NCBI GenBank assembly: GCA_937921035.1
Contig: CALEUL010000061.1
Span: 158,330 to 222,329, forward strand
Reading direction: 5' to 3'
DNA: 64,000 nucleotides
DNA from: an uncultured Porphyromonadaceae bacterium
GTDB lineage: Bacteria; Bacteroidota; Bacteroidia; Bacteroidales; Muribaculaceae
Shown here: piece after piece, positions 33,167 through 41,067 of the stretch
How the letters are laid out: every line of letters starts with the position of its first letter
Numbering within the stretch: position 1 is the first letter of the stretch
Translations under genes and position numbers: made by a program
The notes under the pieces: model-generated
Told to the model about the DNA's origin: nothing
Database searches by the model: none
Seen by the model: the letters and a program-made list of their open reading frames with translations, nothing else

Positions 33167-33940
33167 ATGGAAAAGACGATAGACATACACAATGTGCGCG
33201 TTCGCTACGACGTCGCCGGAAGCGGTCAGCGCCCCGTGATAGTGCTTCACGGCTGGGGCTGCAAGGCTTCCACCGTTAAGGTTCTTACCGATGCATGCAC
33301 CGACGCCTCAACCACAGTATACACCCTCGACCTCCCTGGTTTCGGCGAATCCTCCGAGCCGCAGGACATCTGGGGAATAGAAGATTACACTGCCATGCTC
33401 GAGGATTTCACCAAAGCGCTGGGCATAACCCGCCCCGTGCTTGTGGGCCATTCATTCGGTGGCCGCATGTCAATCGTCTACGCCTCGCGCAACGATACCG
33501 ACCGCATTATACTCGTCGACGCCGCCGGAGTCAAGCCCCGCCGTACGGCGAAGTATTATATCAAGGTATATTCCTTCAAGCTCGCCAAAAAGATTGCTCC
33601 GCTAATTTTGGGACGCAAACACGCCGAAGCATATATCGACCGTATGCGTGGAAAGGCCGGTTCGTCGGACTATGCCTCGGCATCGCCGAAGATGCGCGCA
33701 ATAATGAGCAAGGTCGTCAACGAGGACCTCTGCCACCTTATGCCGTCTATCAAATGCCCCGCCCTGCTTGTTTGGGGTGAAAAAGATACCGCCACCCCCA
33801 TTTCCGACGCACGGAAAATGGAGAAGCTGATTCCCGACGCCGGACTCGTGAGCTACCCGGAGGCCGGACATTATTCATTCCTCGAGCGCCCAGCGCAGAC
33901 CGCCGCAGTGCTTGCAAGTTTTCTTAATTTCAAACGATGA
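33167..33940 (+). CDS. Alpha/beta-fold hydrolase
   Basis: The 257-residue protein shows the alpha/beta hydrolase triad context: oxyanion HGWGCK, nucleophile elbow VLVGHSFGGRM, acid in LVWGEKDTATP and His in PEAGHYSFLERP. No signal peptide is present. An alternative TTG at 33155 overlaps the promoter box, so ATG 33167 is preferred. Its stop overlaps the start of a membrane-anchored Mur ligase gene (ATGA), followed by a Ddl-like ligase. The grouping suggests a peptide hydrolase or esterase acting with cell-wall-type ligases. The substrate is unknown. Confidence 0.9.
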   Translation: MEKTIDIHNVRVRYDVAGSGQRPVIVLHGWGCKASTVKVLTDACTDASTTVYTLDLPGFGESSEPQDIWGIEDYTAMLEDFTKALGITRPVLVGHSFGGRMSIVYASRNDTDRIILVDAAGVKPRRTAKYYIKVYSFKLAKKIAPLILGRKHAEAYIDRMRGKAGSSDYASASPKMRAIMSKVVNEDLCHLMPSIKCPALLVWGEKDTATPISDARKMEKLIPDAGLVSYPEAGHYSFLERPAQTAAVLASFLNFKR

Positions 33941-35529
33941 TAACAGCCTTATATATTATAATAGGTCTTTTGGCGCTCGCCAACCTGAGAATAGAACTGA
34001 GCCGTGTGCTGATGATGTTCCAGCAGAACAGCTACCGCGCCGACCGCTTCCGCCGCTGGATTTCAGAAAGCGGCGACAGCACCAACCCCTGGCGACTGTG
34101 CGGTCTGCTGATTTTTTTCGCAACACTCGTGCCGCGTTTTCCTGATACGGCGGCAATGATTCTCTGCGGTATTTTCTTCATTTCAAACTACATACATCTA
34201 CGCAGCAAAAAATACAAGAAACCGCTTGTCATGACATCGCGCGCATGGCGAATAATGGCCACGGCGTTCTTTGTGGCTGCTCTGATTGTTGCTGTTGCCC
34301 TGATTCTCTTCGACGGAGGGTTGCTCCATCGCCTTTTTGTAGCAACCGCTACCCTTCTCGGATGCTACTGCGGCTCGCTGATTCTTATCGTTGTGGCAAA
34401 CACCCTGCTCACGCCCGTAGAAAAACATATAACCGACCGGTATATCAACGATGCCAAAGCCCGTCTGGCCGACATGCCCGACCTGAAAATCATTGGCATC
34501 ACCGGAAGCTACGGAAAAACAACAACAAAGCACTATCTCCACCGCATCCTCTCCGAAAAATACGAAACACTGATGACGCCCGGCAGCTTCAACACACCGA
34601 TGGGCGTGGTGCGCACCGTGCGCGAACAGCTGAAACCATATCATGAGGTGTTCATCGTGGAGATGGGTGCAAAGCAGACAGGCGACATCGACGAAATATG
34701 CCGCATCGCTAACCCGCAGGCTGGAATAATAACCGCCGTAGGACCCCAGCACCTGGAATCATTCAAGACAATTGAGAATGTGCAGGCCACCAAATTCGAA
34801 CTTGTAGACGCCCTTCCTTCCAACGGCATAGCGCTTGTGAACAACGACTTTGAAAAGATTGCCGACCGCCCCGTGAGCAACGTTCGCTGCCGCAGATATG
34901 CGGTGAAGAACACCAAGGACGCCGACTACACCGCCCGCAACGTGGAATACAGCCGCACAGGCACACACTTCACTATGGTATGTCCCGACGGTACCGAAAT
35001 CGCACTTGAAACACGCCTCGTCGGCGAGTGCAACGTGTCCAACATCCTCGGCGCCGCCGCAATGGCACGCGAGATGGGCGTCGGCGACGACCGCATCCGA
35101 TATGCCGTGAGCCAGCTCGAACAGGTAGAGCACCGCCTCAGCATAAAGCATATTCCCGGCGGCTATACCATCATCGACGACGCCTTCAACAGCAATCCCG
35201 TCGGCTCTGCTATGGCGCTTGATGTGCTCGCATCCATGAAACCCGGCAAGAGAATCCTCATTACTCCGGGCATGATAGAACTTGGCGAACGCGAGGCCGA
35301 GCTGAACGCCGCTTTCGGCGAAAAAGCCGCCGCAAGCTGCGATGTGGCGATAGTTGTTGGCCGCTACAACCGCGAGGCAATAACCGAAGGCCTGCGCCGA
35401 GGCGGCATGCCCGAAAACGCTATCCACACGCCCGAGACATTCGCCGATGCTCAGCTGCTGCTGCGTACAATTGCCGCTGCTGGAGATACCGTACTCTACG
35501 AAAATGATTTACCCGATACTTTTAAATAA
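33937..35529 (+). CDS. Membrane-anchored Mur ligase (MurF-like)
   Basis: The 530-residue protein joins an N-terminal membrane domain of about four helices (residues ~1-160) to a Mur ligase. The ligase part has the P-loop ITGSYGKTTTK (about 188-197), VEMGAKQTGDIDEI, a central NNDFEKIAD, and the C-terminal domain (IIDDAFNSNPVGSAMALDVL) ending LYENDLPDTFK. MurF adds D-Ala-D-Ala to UDP-MurNAc-tripeptide, but canonical MurF has no membrane domain. This version may act on a lipid-linked substrate; that is inference. It is coupled to a hydrolase upstream and to a D-Ala-D-Ala-ligase-like gene 10 bases downstream. Confidence 0.88.
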   Translation: MITALYIIIGLLALANLRIELSRVLMMFQQNSYRADRFRRWISESGDSTNPWRLCGLLIFFATLVPRFPDTAAMILCGIFFISNYIHLRSKKYKKPLVMTSRAWRIMATAFFVAALIVAVALILFDGGLLHRLFVATATLLGCYCGSLILIVVANTLLTPVEKHITDRYINDAKARLADMPDLKIIGITGSYGKTTTKHYLHRILSEKYETLMTPGSFNTPMGVVRTVREQLKPYHEVFIVEMGAKQTGDIDEICRIANPQAGIITAVGPQHLESFKTIENVQATKFELVDALPSNGIALVNNDFEKIADRPVSNVRCRRYAVKNTKDADYTARNVEYSRTGTHFTMVCPDGTEIALETRLVGECNVSNILGAAAMAREMGVGDDRIRYAVSQLEQVEHRLSIKHIPGGYTIIDDAFNSNPVGSAMALDVLASMKPGKRILITPGMIELGEREAELNAAFGEKAAASCDVAIVVGRYNREAITEGLRRGGMPENAIHTPETFADAQLLLRTIAAAGDTVLYENDLPDTFK

Positions 35530-35539
35530 GATATAAAAG

Positions 35540-36733
35540 ATGAAAACCAACATAGGAGTGTTTTTCGGCGGACGTTCCACCGAACATGAAATATCTGTAC
35601 TCACCGCATGCCAGGCAATGGCAGCAATCGACACAGACCGCTACAACGTTATTCCGGTGTACATCACCAAACAGGGCCAATGGTACACCGGCGAAGCTCT
35701 AAAGGACACGAAGAACTACCGTAACACTGCCAATCTTCTCTCTATGTGCCAGGAAGTTTTTATGCATCCCGTGTTCGGCGACTACAACCTCTATCCGGTG
35801 AAAGGAAAAGGTCTGTTCGGCAATAACACCAAGCCCGTGGAGCATCTGGACGTGGTGATTCCCGCTCTGCACGGCTCAAACGGCGAGGACGGCATTTTCG
35901 AAGGCGTTTTGGAAACCATCGGAATACCATATGCCGGATGCAACACCCATTCGTCGGCAAACGGAATGGACAAGATAACAATGAAAATGATTCTTGCATC
36001 CGACGGCATTCCCGTAGTGGATTACGTATGGTTCACCGACAAGCGCTGGATTGCTCGACGCGACGAACTTACCGCACGCATCGAGAAGGAACTCGGATAT
36101 CCGGTGATTGTTAAGCCCTCCAACTTGGGTTCGAGCGTCGGAATAGGACGTGCATCCAACCGCGAGGAACTTAACGAATGTGTTGCCGACGCCTCTCGCT
36201 ACTCCTCGCGCATCATCGTCGAAAAAATGGTGCAGGAGCTACAGGAAATAAACTGCTCCGTTCTCGGCGATGCCGACGAGTACCGCACGTCAGTTCTCGA
36301 GGAACCTATCAAGAGCGGCGACATCCTTTCCTATGACGACAAATACATGGGCGGCACAAAAGACAGCATGGGCATGCACGCATCCAAGAAACGCATTCCC
36401 GCAGAGCTGCCTAAGGAGGAGACCGAACGCATCCGGTTCCTTGCCGGCGAGACCTTCCGGGTTCTCGGATGCCACGGCGTGAGCCGAGTGGACGTAATGA
36501 TCGACGGCAAGACTCGCGAAATCTACGTAAACGAGATTAACACCATCCCAGGCTCGCTTTCGTTCTACCTCTGGGAAGCAACCGGCCTGTCGTTCACCAA
36601 ACTGATGGACGAGCTTGTAAAACTCGCCTTCAAGCGCAAGCGCGACCAGGACGGCAAGACAGTGAGCTACGACGCCAACATTTTCGCGATGGGCGGCGGC
36701 TTGAAAGGCACCAAAGGCGCAAAACTGAAATAA
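35540..36733 (+). CDS. D-alanine--D-alanine ligase-family ATP-grasp enzyme
   Basis: The 397-residue protein has the Ddl N-domain (IGVFFGGRSTEHEISVLTA), the HGSNGEDGIFEG loop, ATP-grasp PVIVKPSNLGSSVGIGRAS and the metal-binding EINTIPGSLSFYLWEATG. It is longer than ordinary Ddl (310-370 residues), with an insert near residues 60-90 and a Gly/Lys-rich tail (GGGLKGTKGAKLK). It likely makes D-Ala-D-Ala or a related dipeptide. Because it sits beside a MurF-like membrane protein, the dipeptide may feed that ligase. Whether it is the housekeeping Ddl cannot be decided from this window. Confidence 0.88.
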   Translation: MKTNIGVFFGGRSTEHEISVLTACQAMAAIDTDRYNVIPVYITKQGQWYTGEALKDTKNYRNTANLLSMCQEVFMHPVFGDYNLYPVKGKGLFGNNTKPVEHLDVVIPALHGSNGEDGIFEGVLETIGIPYAGCNTHSSANGMDKITMKMILASDGIPVVDYVWFTDKRWIARRDELTARIEKELGYPVIVKPSNLGSSVGIGRASNREELNECVADASRYSSRIIVEKMVQELQEINCSVLGDADEYRTSVLEEPIKSGDILSYDDKYMGGTKDSMGMHASKKRIPAELPKEETERIRFLAGETFRVLGCHGVSRVDVMIDGKTREIYVNEINTIPGSLSFYLWEATGLSFTKLMDELVKLAFKRKRDQDGKTVSYDANIFAMGGGLKGTKGAKLK

Positions 36734-36745
36734 ACGAATAATCGC

Positions 36746-36785
36746 AAAAAAAGGCCGATTGACGGATATCCGCCAATCGGCTTTT
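36746..36785. terminator. Bidirectional terminator between the Ddl-like and HU/LysM genes
   Basis: GCCGATTG (36754-36761) and CAATCGGC (36774-36781) with an inner CGGAT/ATCCG stem are flanked by seven A on the left and four T on the right. It can therefore end both convergent transcripts. Confidence 0.85.
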
Positions 36786-36816
36786 GCTATATAGCCATAG
36801 CGATTATACAGAATTC

Positions 36817-37974
36817 TCAGCGGCCGAACTGGCGCTGATATTCGGCCTGTTTGTTGCGCGCTATCGTGCGTGTTTCCTCTTTGGTGGCTCCTGGCAATGA
36901 GCTGCGGTCAGGAATAAGGACCTTTGTTCCGGGACGGATTGTGTTGGGATTGGGAATTTTGTCGCGGTTCGCCTCGAAGATGAACACCCAGAATTCCGAC
37001 ACTCCATAGTGCTTCTTGGCCAAGCGGATAAGGCTTACCTGCACAGTATCGTATACAGGTTCTGCTTTCTTCGCCTGCGCAGGGGCGGGTGCGGGAGCGG
37101 GTGCAGGGGCTGGAGTTGGCTGCGGTTTCGCCTCAGCCTTTGGCTGTTCCGTGGTTTCCGGGGCTGGAGATGCTTCCTGTATGTTCTCAACCGCAACTTC
37201 CTCTATCACAGGAGCAGTATCGGTATCGGCAACAATCTCTTCATCCTCGTAATCCTCGTAAAGGTCAGGCACGGGAACAGCTTTCATGGCGGCGAAATAG
37301 CCAATAACACCCGCTGCGACAATAGCAACGGCGGAAATCCATATCCATTTGTTGCGATGCTTCTCTGGCCCCGTCTCAACGGGCTGCGGAACTTCTTCGT
37401 CATCTTCATCATCAGCAAAATGGAAAACGGTTTCCTCCGGTTCTGGCTTGCATTCCGGTTCCGGCTTCGGCATTGGCTTGGCCACTGCTATAGGCTCCGG
37501 TTCCGAAACAGGTTCCGGCGCGGGCGTAGGTTCCGGCTCTGCGACAGGCTCCGGTTCCGAAACAGGCTCCGGCTCTGCAGCAGGCTCCGGTTCAGAAACA
37601 GGTTCCGGCTCTGAAACAGGCTCCGGTTCAGAAACAGGTTCCGGCTCGGGAATAGGTTCCGGTTCTGTTTTCGATTCTATTTCCGAAAAATCCACTCCGT
37701 CGGCAAGCTCTACGGCTTCGAACATCTCAAACGGCCTGTTCACCTCTCCCGTAATAACGGAATCGGGAAGAAATCCTATTGTGCGATGCCCGTCGGGGGT
37801 TTCTGTAACGCGGAATGTACCTATATTTTTTATCGTAACGTTCTCGCCGTTCTCAACTGCTTCTTCGATAGTGGCAAAGAATGTACGCAGAAAGCGCCTG
37901 GCTGTATTATTATCCACTCCGGTGGCTTTTGCAAGGCGTGTTATCAGTTGCGATAATGTAACAGTATTGTTCAT
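36817..37974 (-). CDS. HU-domain/transmembrane/LysM-like fusion protein
   Basis: The 385-residue protein has an N-terminal HU/IHF-type domain (residues ~1-95: TVTLSQLITRLAKATG, VTIKNIGTFRVTETPDG, EVNRPFEMFEAVEL). A Pro-Glu repeat linker follows (~104-180), then one membrane helix (~210-229), an acidic and Pro/Ala-rich stretch (PAPAPAPAPAPAQ), and a LysM-like domain (~306-356: VSLIRLAKKHYGVSEFW through TIRPGTKVLIPD). The basic HRNK before the helix predicts HU in the cytoplasm and LysM in the periplasm. The plan suggests tethering DNA to the envelope or peptidoglycan. Its ATG overlaps the nitrilase stop (ATGA). It is the last gene of the long minus-strand run. Confidence 0.85.
   Translation of the reverse strand: MNNTVTLSQLITRLAKATGVDNNTARRFLRTFFATIEEAVENGENVTIKNIGTFRVTETPDGHRTIGFLPDSVITGEVNRPFEMFEAVELADGVDFSEIESKTEPEPIPEPEPVSEPEPVSEPEPVSEPEPAAEPEPVSEPEPVAEPEPTPAPEPVSEPEPIAVAKPMPKPEPECKPEPEETVFHFADDEDDEEVPQPVETGPEKHRNKWIWISAVAIVAAGVIGYFAAMKAVPVPDLYEDYEDEEIVADTDTAPVIEEVAVENIQEASPAPETTEQPKAEAKPQPTPAPAPAPAPAPAQAKKAEPVYDTVQVSLIRLAKKHYGVSEFWVFIFEANRDKIPNPNTIRPGTKVLIPDRSSLPGATKEETRTIARNKQAEYQRQFGR
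37490..37665 (-). repeat. In-frame Pro-Glu (EPEPVS) repeats in the HU/LysM gene
   Basis: About ten imperfect copies of an 18-base unit encoding EPEPVS-like hexapeptides form a low-complexity linker between the HU domain and the membrane helix. Near-identical units make copy-number change by slippage likely. Confidence 0.85.
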
Positions 37975-38774
37975 TTTGGAAGGAATTCGAAATCGTCCGC
38001 ATCGTTGCAGACGGGAAAGTTTCGTCGGTAATCGTCCTGCTTGCTTTTGCTGAGATCTGCCACTATAAATGGAGTCCCTTCGGCTTGCACGCCCACAGGC
38101 ATACCGCGACCGTCATAAATCTGCGATAGCCCGTCGTACTGGCCATACATATCCTTGCCGCCGCGGTCGGCGCCAACAACGCAGCACTGGTTTTCTATCG
38201 CCCTCGCTATTAGAAGATGAGAGAAGGCATATCCCCGCGACTGCGGCCAGTTTGCAGGAACAAGCAGTATGTCGTAGGCATTCCTGCGGCAACGGCACCA
38301 TACGGGGAAACGGAGGTCGTAGCACACAATCATGGCTATGTTCCAGCCTCGGAAGCGTACTACGGGAATGTCTTCGGTTCCGGGTGCGAAAATCTTGGCT
38401 TCGGCACTCAGCGAGAATAGATGACGCTTGTCGTAAAATGTTTCGTCGCCGTTTGGCTCGATAAAGAAAGCCCTGTTGTAGAGTTTCGGTGGCGTGGAAG
38501 CGACAAACGACCCGGCGACAGCCACTGAATAATGCGTCGCCAGTCGTTTTATAAAATCAATTGTCTCCTGTGTGTTTCGCTCAGCCAGTTCCTTCATGGC
38601 CTGAGGGTCGTCGACATAACCCGTAGAAAACAGTTCGGGAAGCACTACAACGTCGGTTCCCTCGGGCAGCCGCGTAAATGCCTCGGCCACTGCGCGGCAG
38701 TTGGCGGTCTTGTCCGCCCACACTATGTCTAATGGCAGTGTGGCCACTCGCAGGTTATCGTTATATCGCATCAT
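37971..38774 (-). CDS. Carbon-nitrogen hydrolase (nitrilase/omega-amidase type)
   Basis: The 267-residue protein has the nitrilase catalytic triad Glu47 (VVLPELFSTGY), Lys116 (FYDKRHLFS) and Cys151 (MIVCYDLRFPVW). The motifs resemble YafV/omega-amidase enzymes that hydrolyse alpha-ketoglutaramate or alpha-ketosuccinamate, a metabolite-repair step. It is cytoplasmic. It overlaps both neighbours by ATGA, upstream with the short acyltransferase and downstream with the HU/LysM gene, so expression is tightly coupled, although no direct functional link is evident. Confidence 0.9.
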   Translation of the reverse strand: MMRYNDNLRVATLPLDIVWADKTANCRAVAEAFTRLPEGTDVVVLPELFSTGYVDDPQAMKELAERNTQETIDFIKRLATHYSVAVAGSFVASTPPKLYNRAFFIEPNGDETFYDKRHLFSLSAEAKIFAPGTEDIPVVRFRGWNIAMIVCYDLRFPVWCRCRRNAYDILLVPANWPQSRGYAFSHLLIARAIENQCCVVGADRGGKDMYGQYDGLSQIYDGRGMPVGVQAEGTPFIVADLSKSKQDDYRRNFPVCNDADDFEFLPK

Positions 38775-39319
38775 TCTGCACTAAATTTATCGGGATATTT
38801 GCCCTTGAACGGTTTGTAGTAATCCTTCACCGCACGCAAATCGGCCTGCACATCGCCGGTCGGTGTAAAAGTTTTATCTATAAACACCTCTTTGCGGCTG
38901 TATTCTATCACTCCAAGTGCTATCTTTACATGCGCATTGCGTGCGATATGCAGAAAACCCGTATGCCACTGGTCGGTCCGGCTGCGGGTTCCCTCTGGCG
39001 TTATGGCCAGTGTTAGGCGGTCTGCTGACTCGAATTTTTCCGACACAATCTCGGTGAGTGAGCGCGAAGAGCGTTTCTTCCGTGGCACAGGGATACCGCC
39101 GATAGAGCGGAAGAAACTGCCCATCGGCCAGAAGAACCATGTGTCCTTCATCAGAAAACCGGCCTTGCGGCCGACTGAGGCATATGCGAGTTTACCTAAT
39201 ACGAAATCCCAGTTGCTGGTATGCGGAGCTACACAGATAATGCACTTGGGATAGTCCGGTACGGTAATACGCACCTTCCATCCGAACAGCCGCAGCAGGA
39301 AGCCTGATAAATTGGCCAT
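38771..39319 (-). CDS. Short PlsC-type (glycerophosphate) acyltransferase
   Basis: The 182-residue protein carries the PlsC acyltransferase motifs: HX4D as HTSNWD (in CVAPHTSNWDFVLGKL), the acceptor-binding GGIPVPRKKRSSRS, and EGTRSRTDQWHTGF. It lacks the N-terminal membrane helices of full-length 1-acylglycerol-phosphate acyltransferases, so it is a compact form seen in Bacteroidetes. It likely transfers a fatty acyl group to a lysophospholipid or another lipid. It sits within the long overlapping operon and shares a base with the stop of the upstream unknown gene. Confidence 0.87.
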   Translation of the reverse strand: MANLSGFLLRLFGWKVRITVPDYPKCIICVAPHTSNWDFVLGKLAYASVGRKAGFLMKDTWFFWPMGSFFRSIGGIPVPRKKRSSRSLTEIVSEKFESADRLTLAITPEGTRSRTDQWHTGFLHIARNAHVKIALGVIEYSRKEVFIDKTFTPTGDVQADLRAVKDYYKPFKGKYPDKFSAE

Positions 39320-39678
39320 CAGCTGATTGCCTCTTTAATGGCCTTGCGCACCTCGTCGGGAAGTGCGGCATTCATTTTGGCTACAATCTCCTTGACGGAT
39401 TTATTGAAATCGGCAAGAAGTTTTGCATAGGCGTCGTTGTAGAACGCATGGCGGGCCTTGTTATATGCTGCCTTGGATTCGAACTGTGCCGGAGTACGGT
39501 CGAATTCAACGCTTACACGAGCCAGCGAACGGGTCTGCAGGCGAGCGACGTCCAGTACAACATCGTGTACGGCCTTGCGGTCGATAACGGGAAACGATTC
39601 GCGTGCCAATACCATATCGAGTGCGAGGGCTCCACATGTATTGCGGATAAATTTCTTGAGTTCTCTCTTGTTTGCCAT
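39319..39678 (-). CDS. Small helical protein of unknown function
   Basis: The 119-residue protein (MANKRELKKFIRNTCGALAL...) is basic at the N-terminus and helical throughout, with VARLQTRSLARVSVEFD and FYNDAYAKLLADFNKSVKEI. It has no signal or membrane segment. I do not recognise a family, although the composition looks like a real conserved protein. It overlaps the acyltransferase start by a base and follows thrC by 18 bases, so it belongs to the 45.5-36.8 kb operon. Confidence 0.75.
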   Translation of the reverse strand: MANKRELKKFIRNTCGALALDMVLARESFPVIDRKAVHDVVLDVARLQTRSLARVSVEFDRTPAQFESKAAYNKARHAFYNDAYAKLLADFNKSVKEIVAKMNAALPDEVRKAIKEAIS

Positions 39679-39696
39679 AGTTATGAATGTATTATG

Positions 39697-41013
39697 TTAT
39701 TGAATTGACTGTAAATGTTTGCGCAGCGCCGGCAGTGTTGGCGCAAGCAGCAAAGGATGACGACGCACCGTCATGAAATGTGTGAGCTGCAAAGGCAACT
39801 CTACTGTATGGCCTGTAATACGCGTCATTATATCGAGCTGCTTTGCCGGATGTCCGGTGGCGAAGACTACCTTGGGCGTACCAGACGGCGCGGCATACTG
39901 TTGTGCGGTGGCATAAGCCACCGCGCCATGAGGATCGATGGTGTAGCCGGCGCGTGAGCGGAGGTCGCATACGGTGGCGCGTATCATATCGTCGGAAATC
40001 GGAGGAGTTGCTACTACATCGCGGGCCAGTGCGTCTAAATCTCCGCCATAAAGGTGCGCGAGCCGCGGCCAGCCCGAAGGCACGCTCATATCTATCGAAG
40101 GGGCAAGGGTGCGCACGGGTCTGCGGCTGCGGTCCGTGGTAAATTTGCCCGCCATACACGGAGCTACCTGGTCGTTGGCGTTTACTGCCGCGAGCACAGG
40201 GCCCATCGGAAGGCCTGTCCTTCGCGCCATAGCTGCTGCTACCACATTGCTCAGATTGCCGGCGGGTATGGAGTAAACTGCATCTTCGGCATTCTTCACA
40301 CCCATTGCCTTTAGGCGTGCATAGGCATGCAGCGCGAATGTTACCTGGGGGATAAGGCGTGCGATATTGATAGAATTTGCTCCTGTAAGATTGTAGCCGG
40401 AAAGGGCGGGTTCGGCAATGGCATCCTGTACAAGACGTTTGCAATCCTCAACGCTGCCCATTACTTCCACGGCATGGATATTCTCGCCCAGGGCTGTTAT
40501 TTGCGATGCCTGCGCACGGGTTAGCTGCCCCTTGGGATAGAGCACGCTCACAATCATGCCGTCGAGCTTATAAAGTCCGTTGGCGGCGGCGGCGCCTGTG
40601 TTCCCTGTTGTAGCTACGAGGATGTTTCGGCGACGAGAGGCGCGCCCGTCCAGATGACCCATAAGCCTTGCCATAAAGCGGGCGCCATAGTCCTTCACGG
40701 TAAGTGTCGGGCCATTGAAAAGCTCTAAGATATACGTATCCGTGCCCATTCTTATCAACGGTGCATCGAACGAGAATGACACATCCACTATATTTTTAAG
40801 CACGGAAGGCTCTACGTCCTCGCCGAGGAAACTCGTGGCTACGACATACGCTATTTCGCGCAGGCTCATGCCACTGATATTTTTAAAGAAAGCCCGGGGA
40901 ATTACCGGCATATATTCAGGCATGAACATGCCTCCGTCTGAAGCCACGCATCGGTTGACGGCTTCGTCAAGTCCGACCGGGGATGCACTTGAATTTGTAC
41001 TTATAAATCTCAT
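39697..41013 (-). CDS. thrC: Threonine synthase
   Basis: ThrC converts O-phosphohomoserine to threonine with pyridoxal phosphate. The 438-residue protein has the PLP-Lys in GPTLTVKDYGARFMARL, the phosphate-binding LVATTGNTGAAAANGLY, the SVLYPKGQLTRAQASQI segment and NSINIARLIPQ. It is of the longer class that starts MRFISTNSSASPVGLDEAV. It is followed 18 bases later by a small unknown gene and preceded by 54 bases after the coiled-coil gene. No separate promoter was recognised. Confidence 0.95.
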   Translation of the reverse strand: MRFISTNSSASPVGLDEAVNRCVASDGGMFMPEYMPVIPRAFFKNISGMSLREIAYVVATSFLGEDVEPSVLKNIVDVSFSFDAPLIRMGTDTYILELFNGPTLTVKDYGARFMARLMGHLDGRASRRRNILVATTGNTGAAAANGLYKLDGMIVSVLYPKGQLTRAQASQITALGENIHAVEVMGSVEDCKRLVQDAIAEPALSGYNLTGANSINIARLIPQVTFALHAYARLKAMGVKNAEDAVYSIPAGNLSNVVAAAMARRTGLPMGPVLAAVNANDQVAPCMAGKFTTDRSRRPVRTLAPSIDMSVPSGWPRLAHLYGGDLDALARDVVATPPISDDMIRATVCDLRSRAGYTIDPHGAVAYATAQQYAAPSGTPKVVFATGHPAKQLDIMTRITGHTVELPLQLTHFMTVRRHPLLLAPTLPALRKHLQSIQ

Positions 41014-41067
41014 CTACGGAAAGAACAGATTTAAAATTAGGAGAGTTCGCCATATTTTGGCTGAGAA

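Noticed and set aside
37490..37665. Regular repeats resembling a CRISPR array
   Set aside because: The units are in frame, contiguous without spacers, and code for EPEPVS repeats within a gene.
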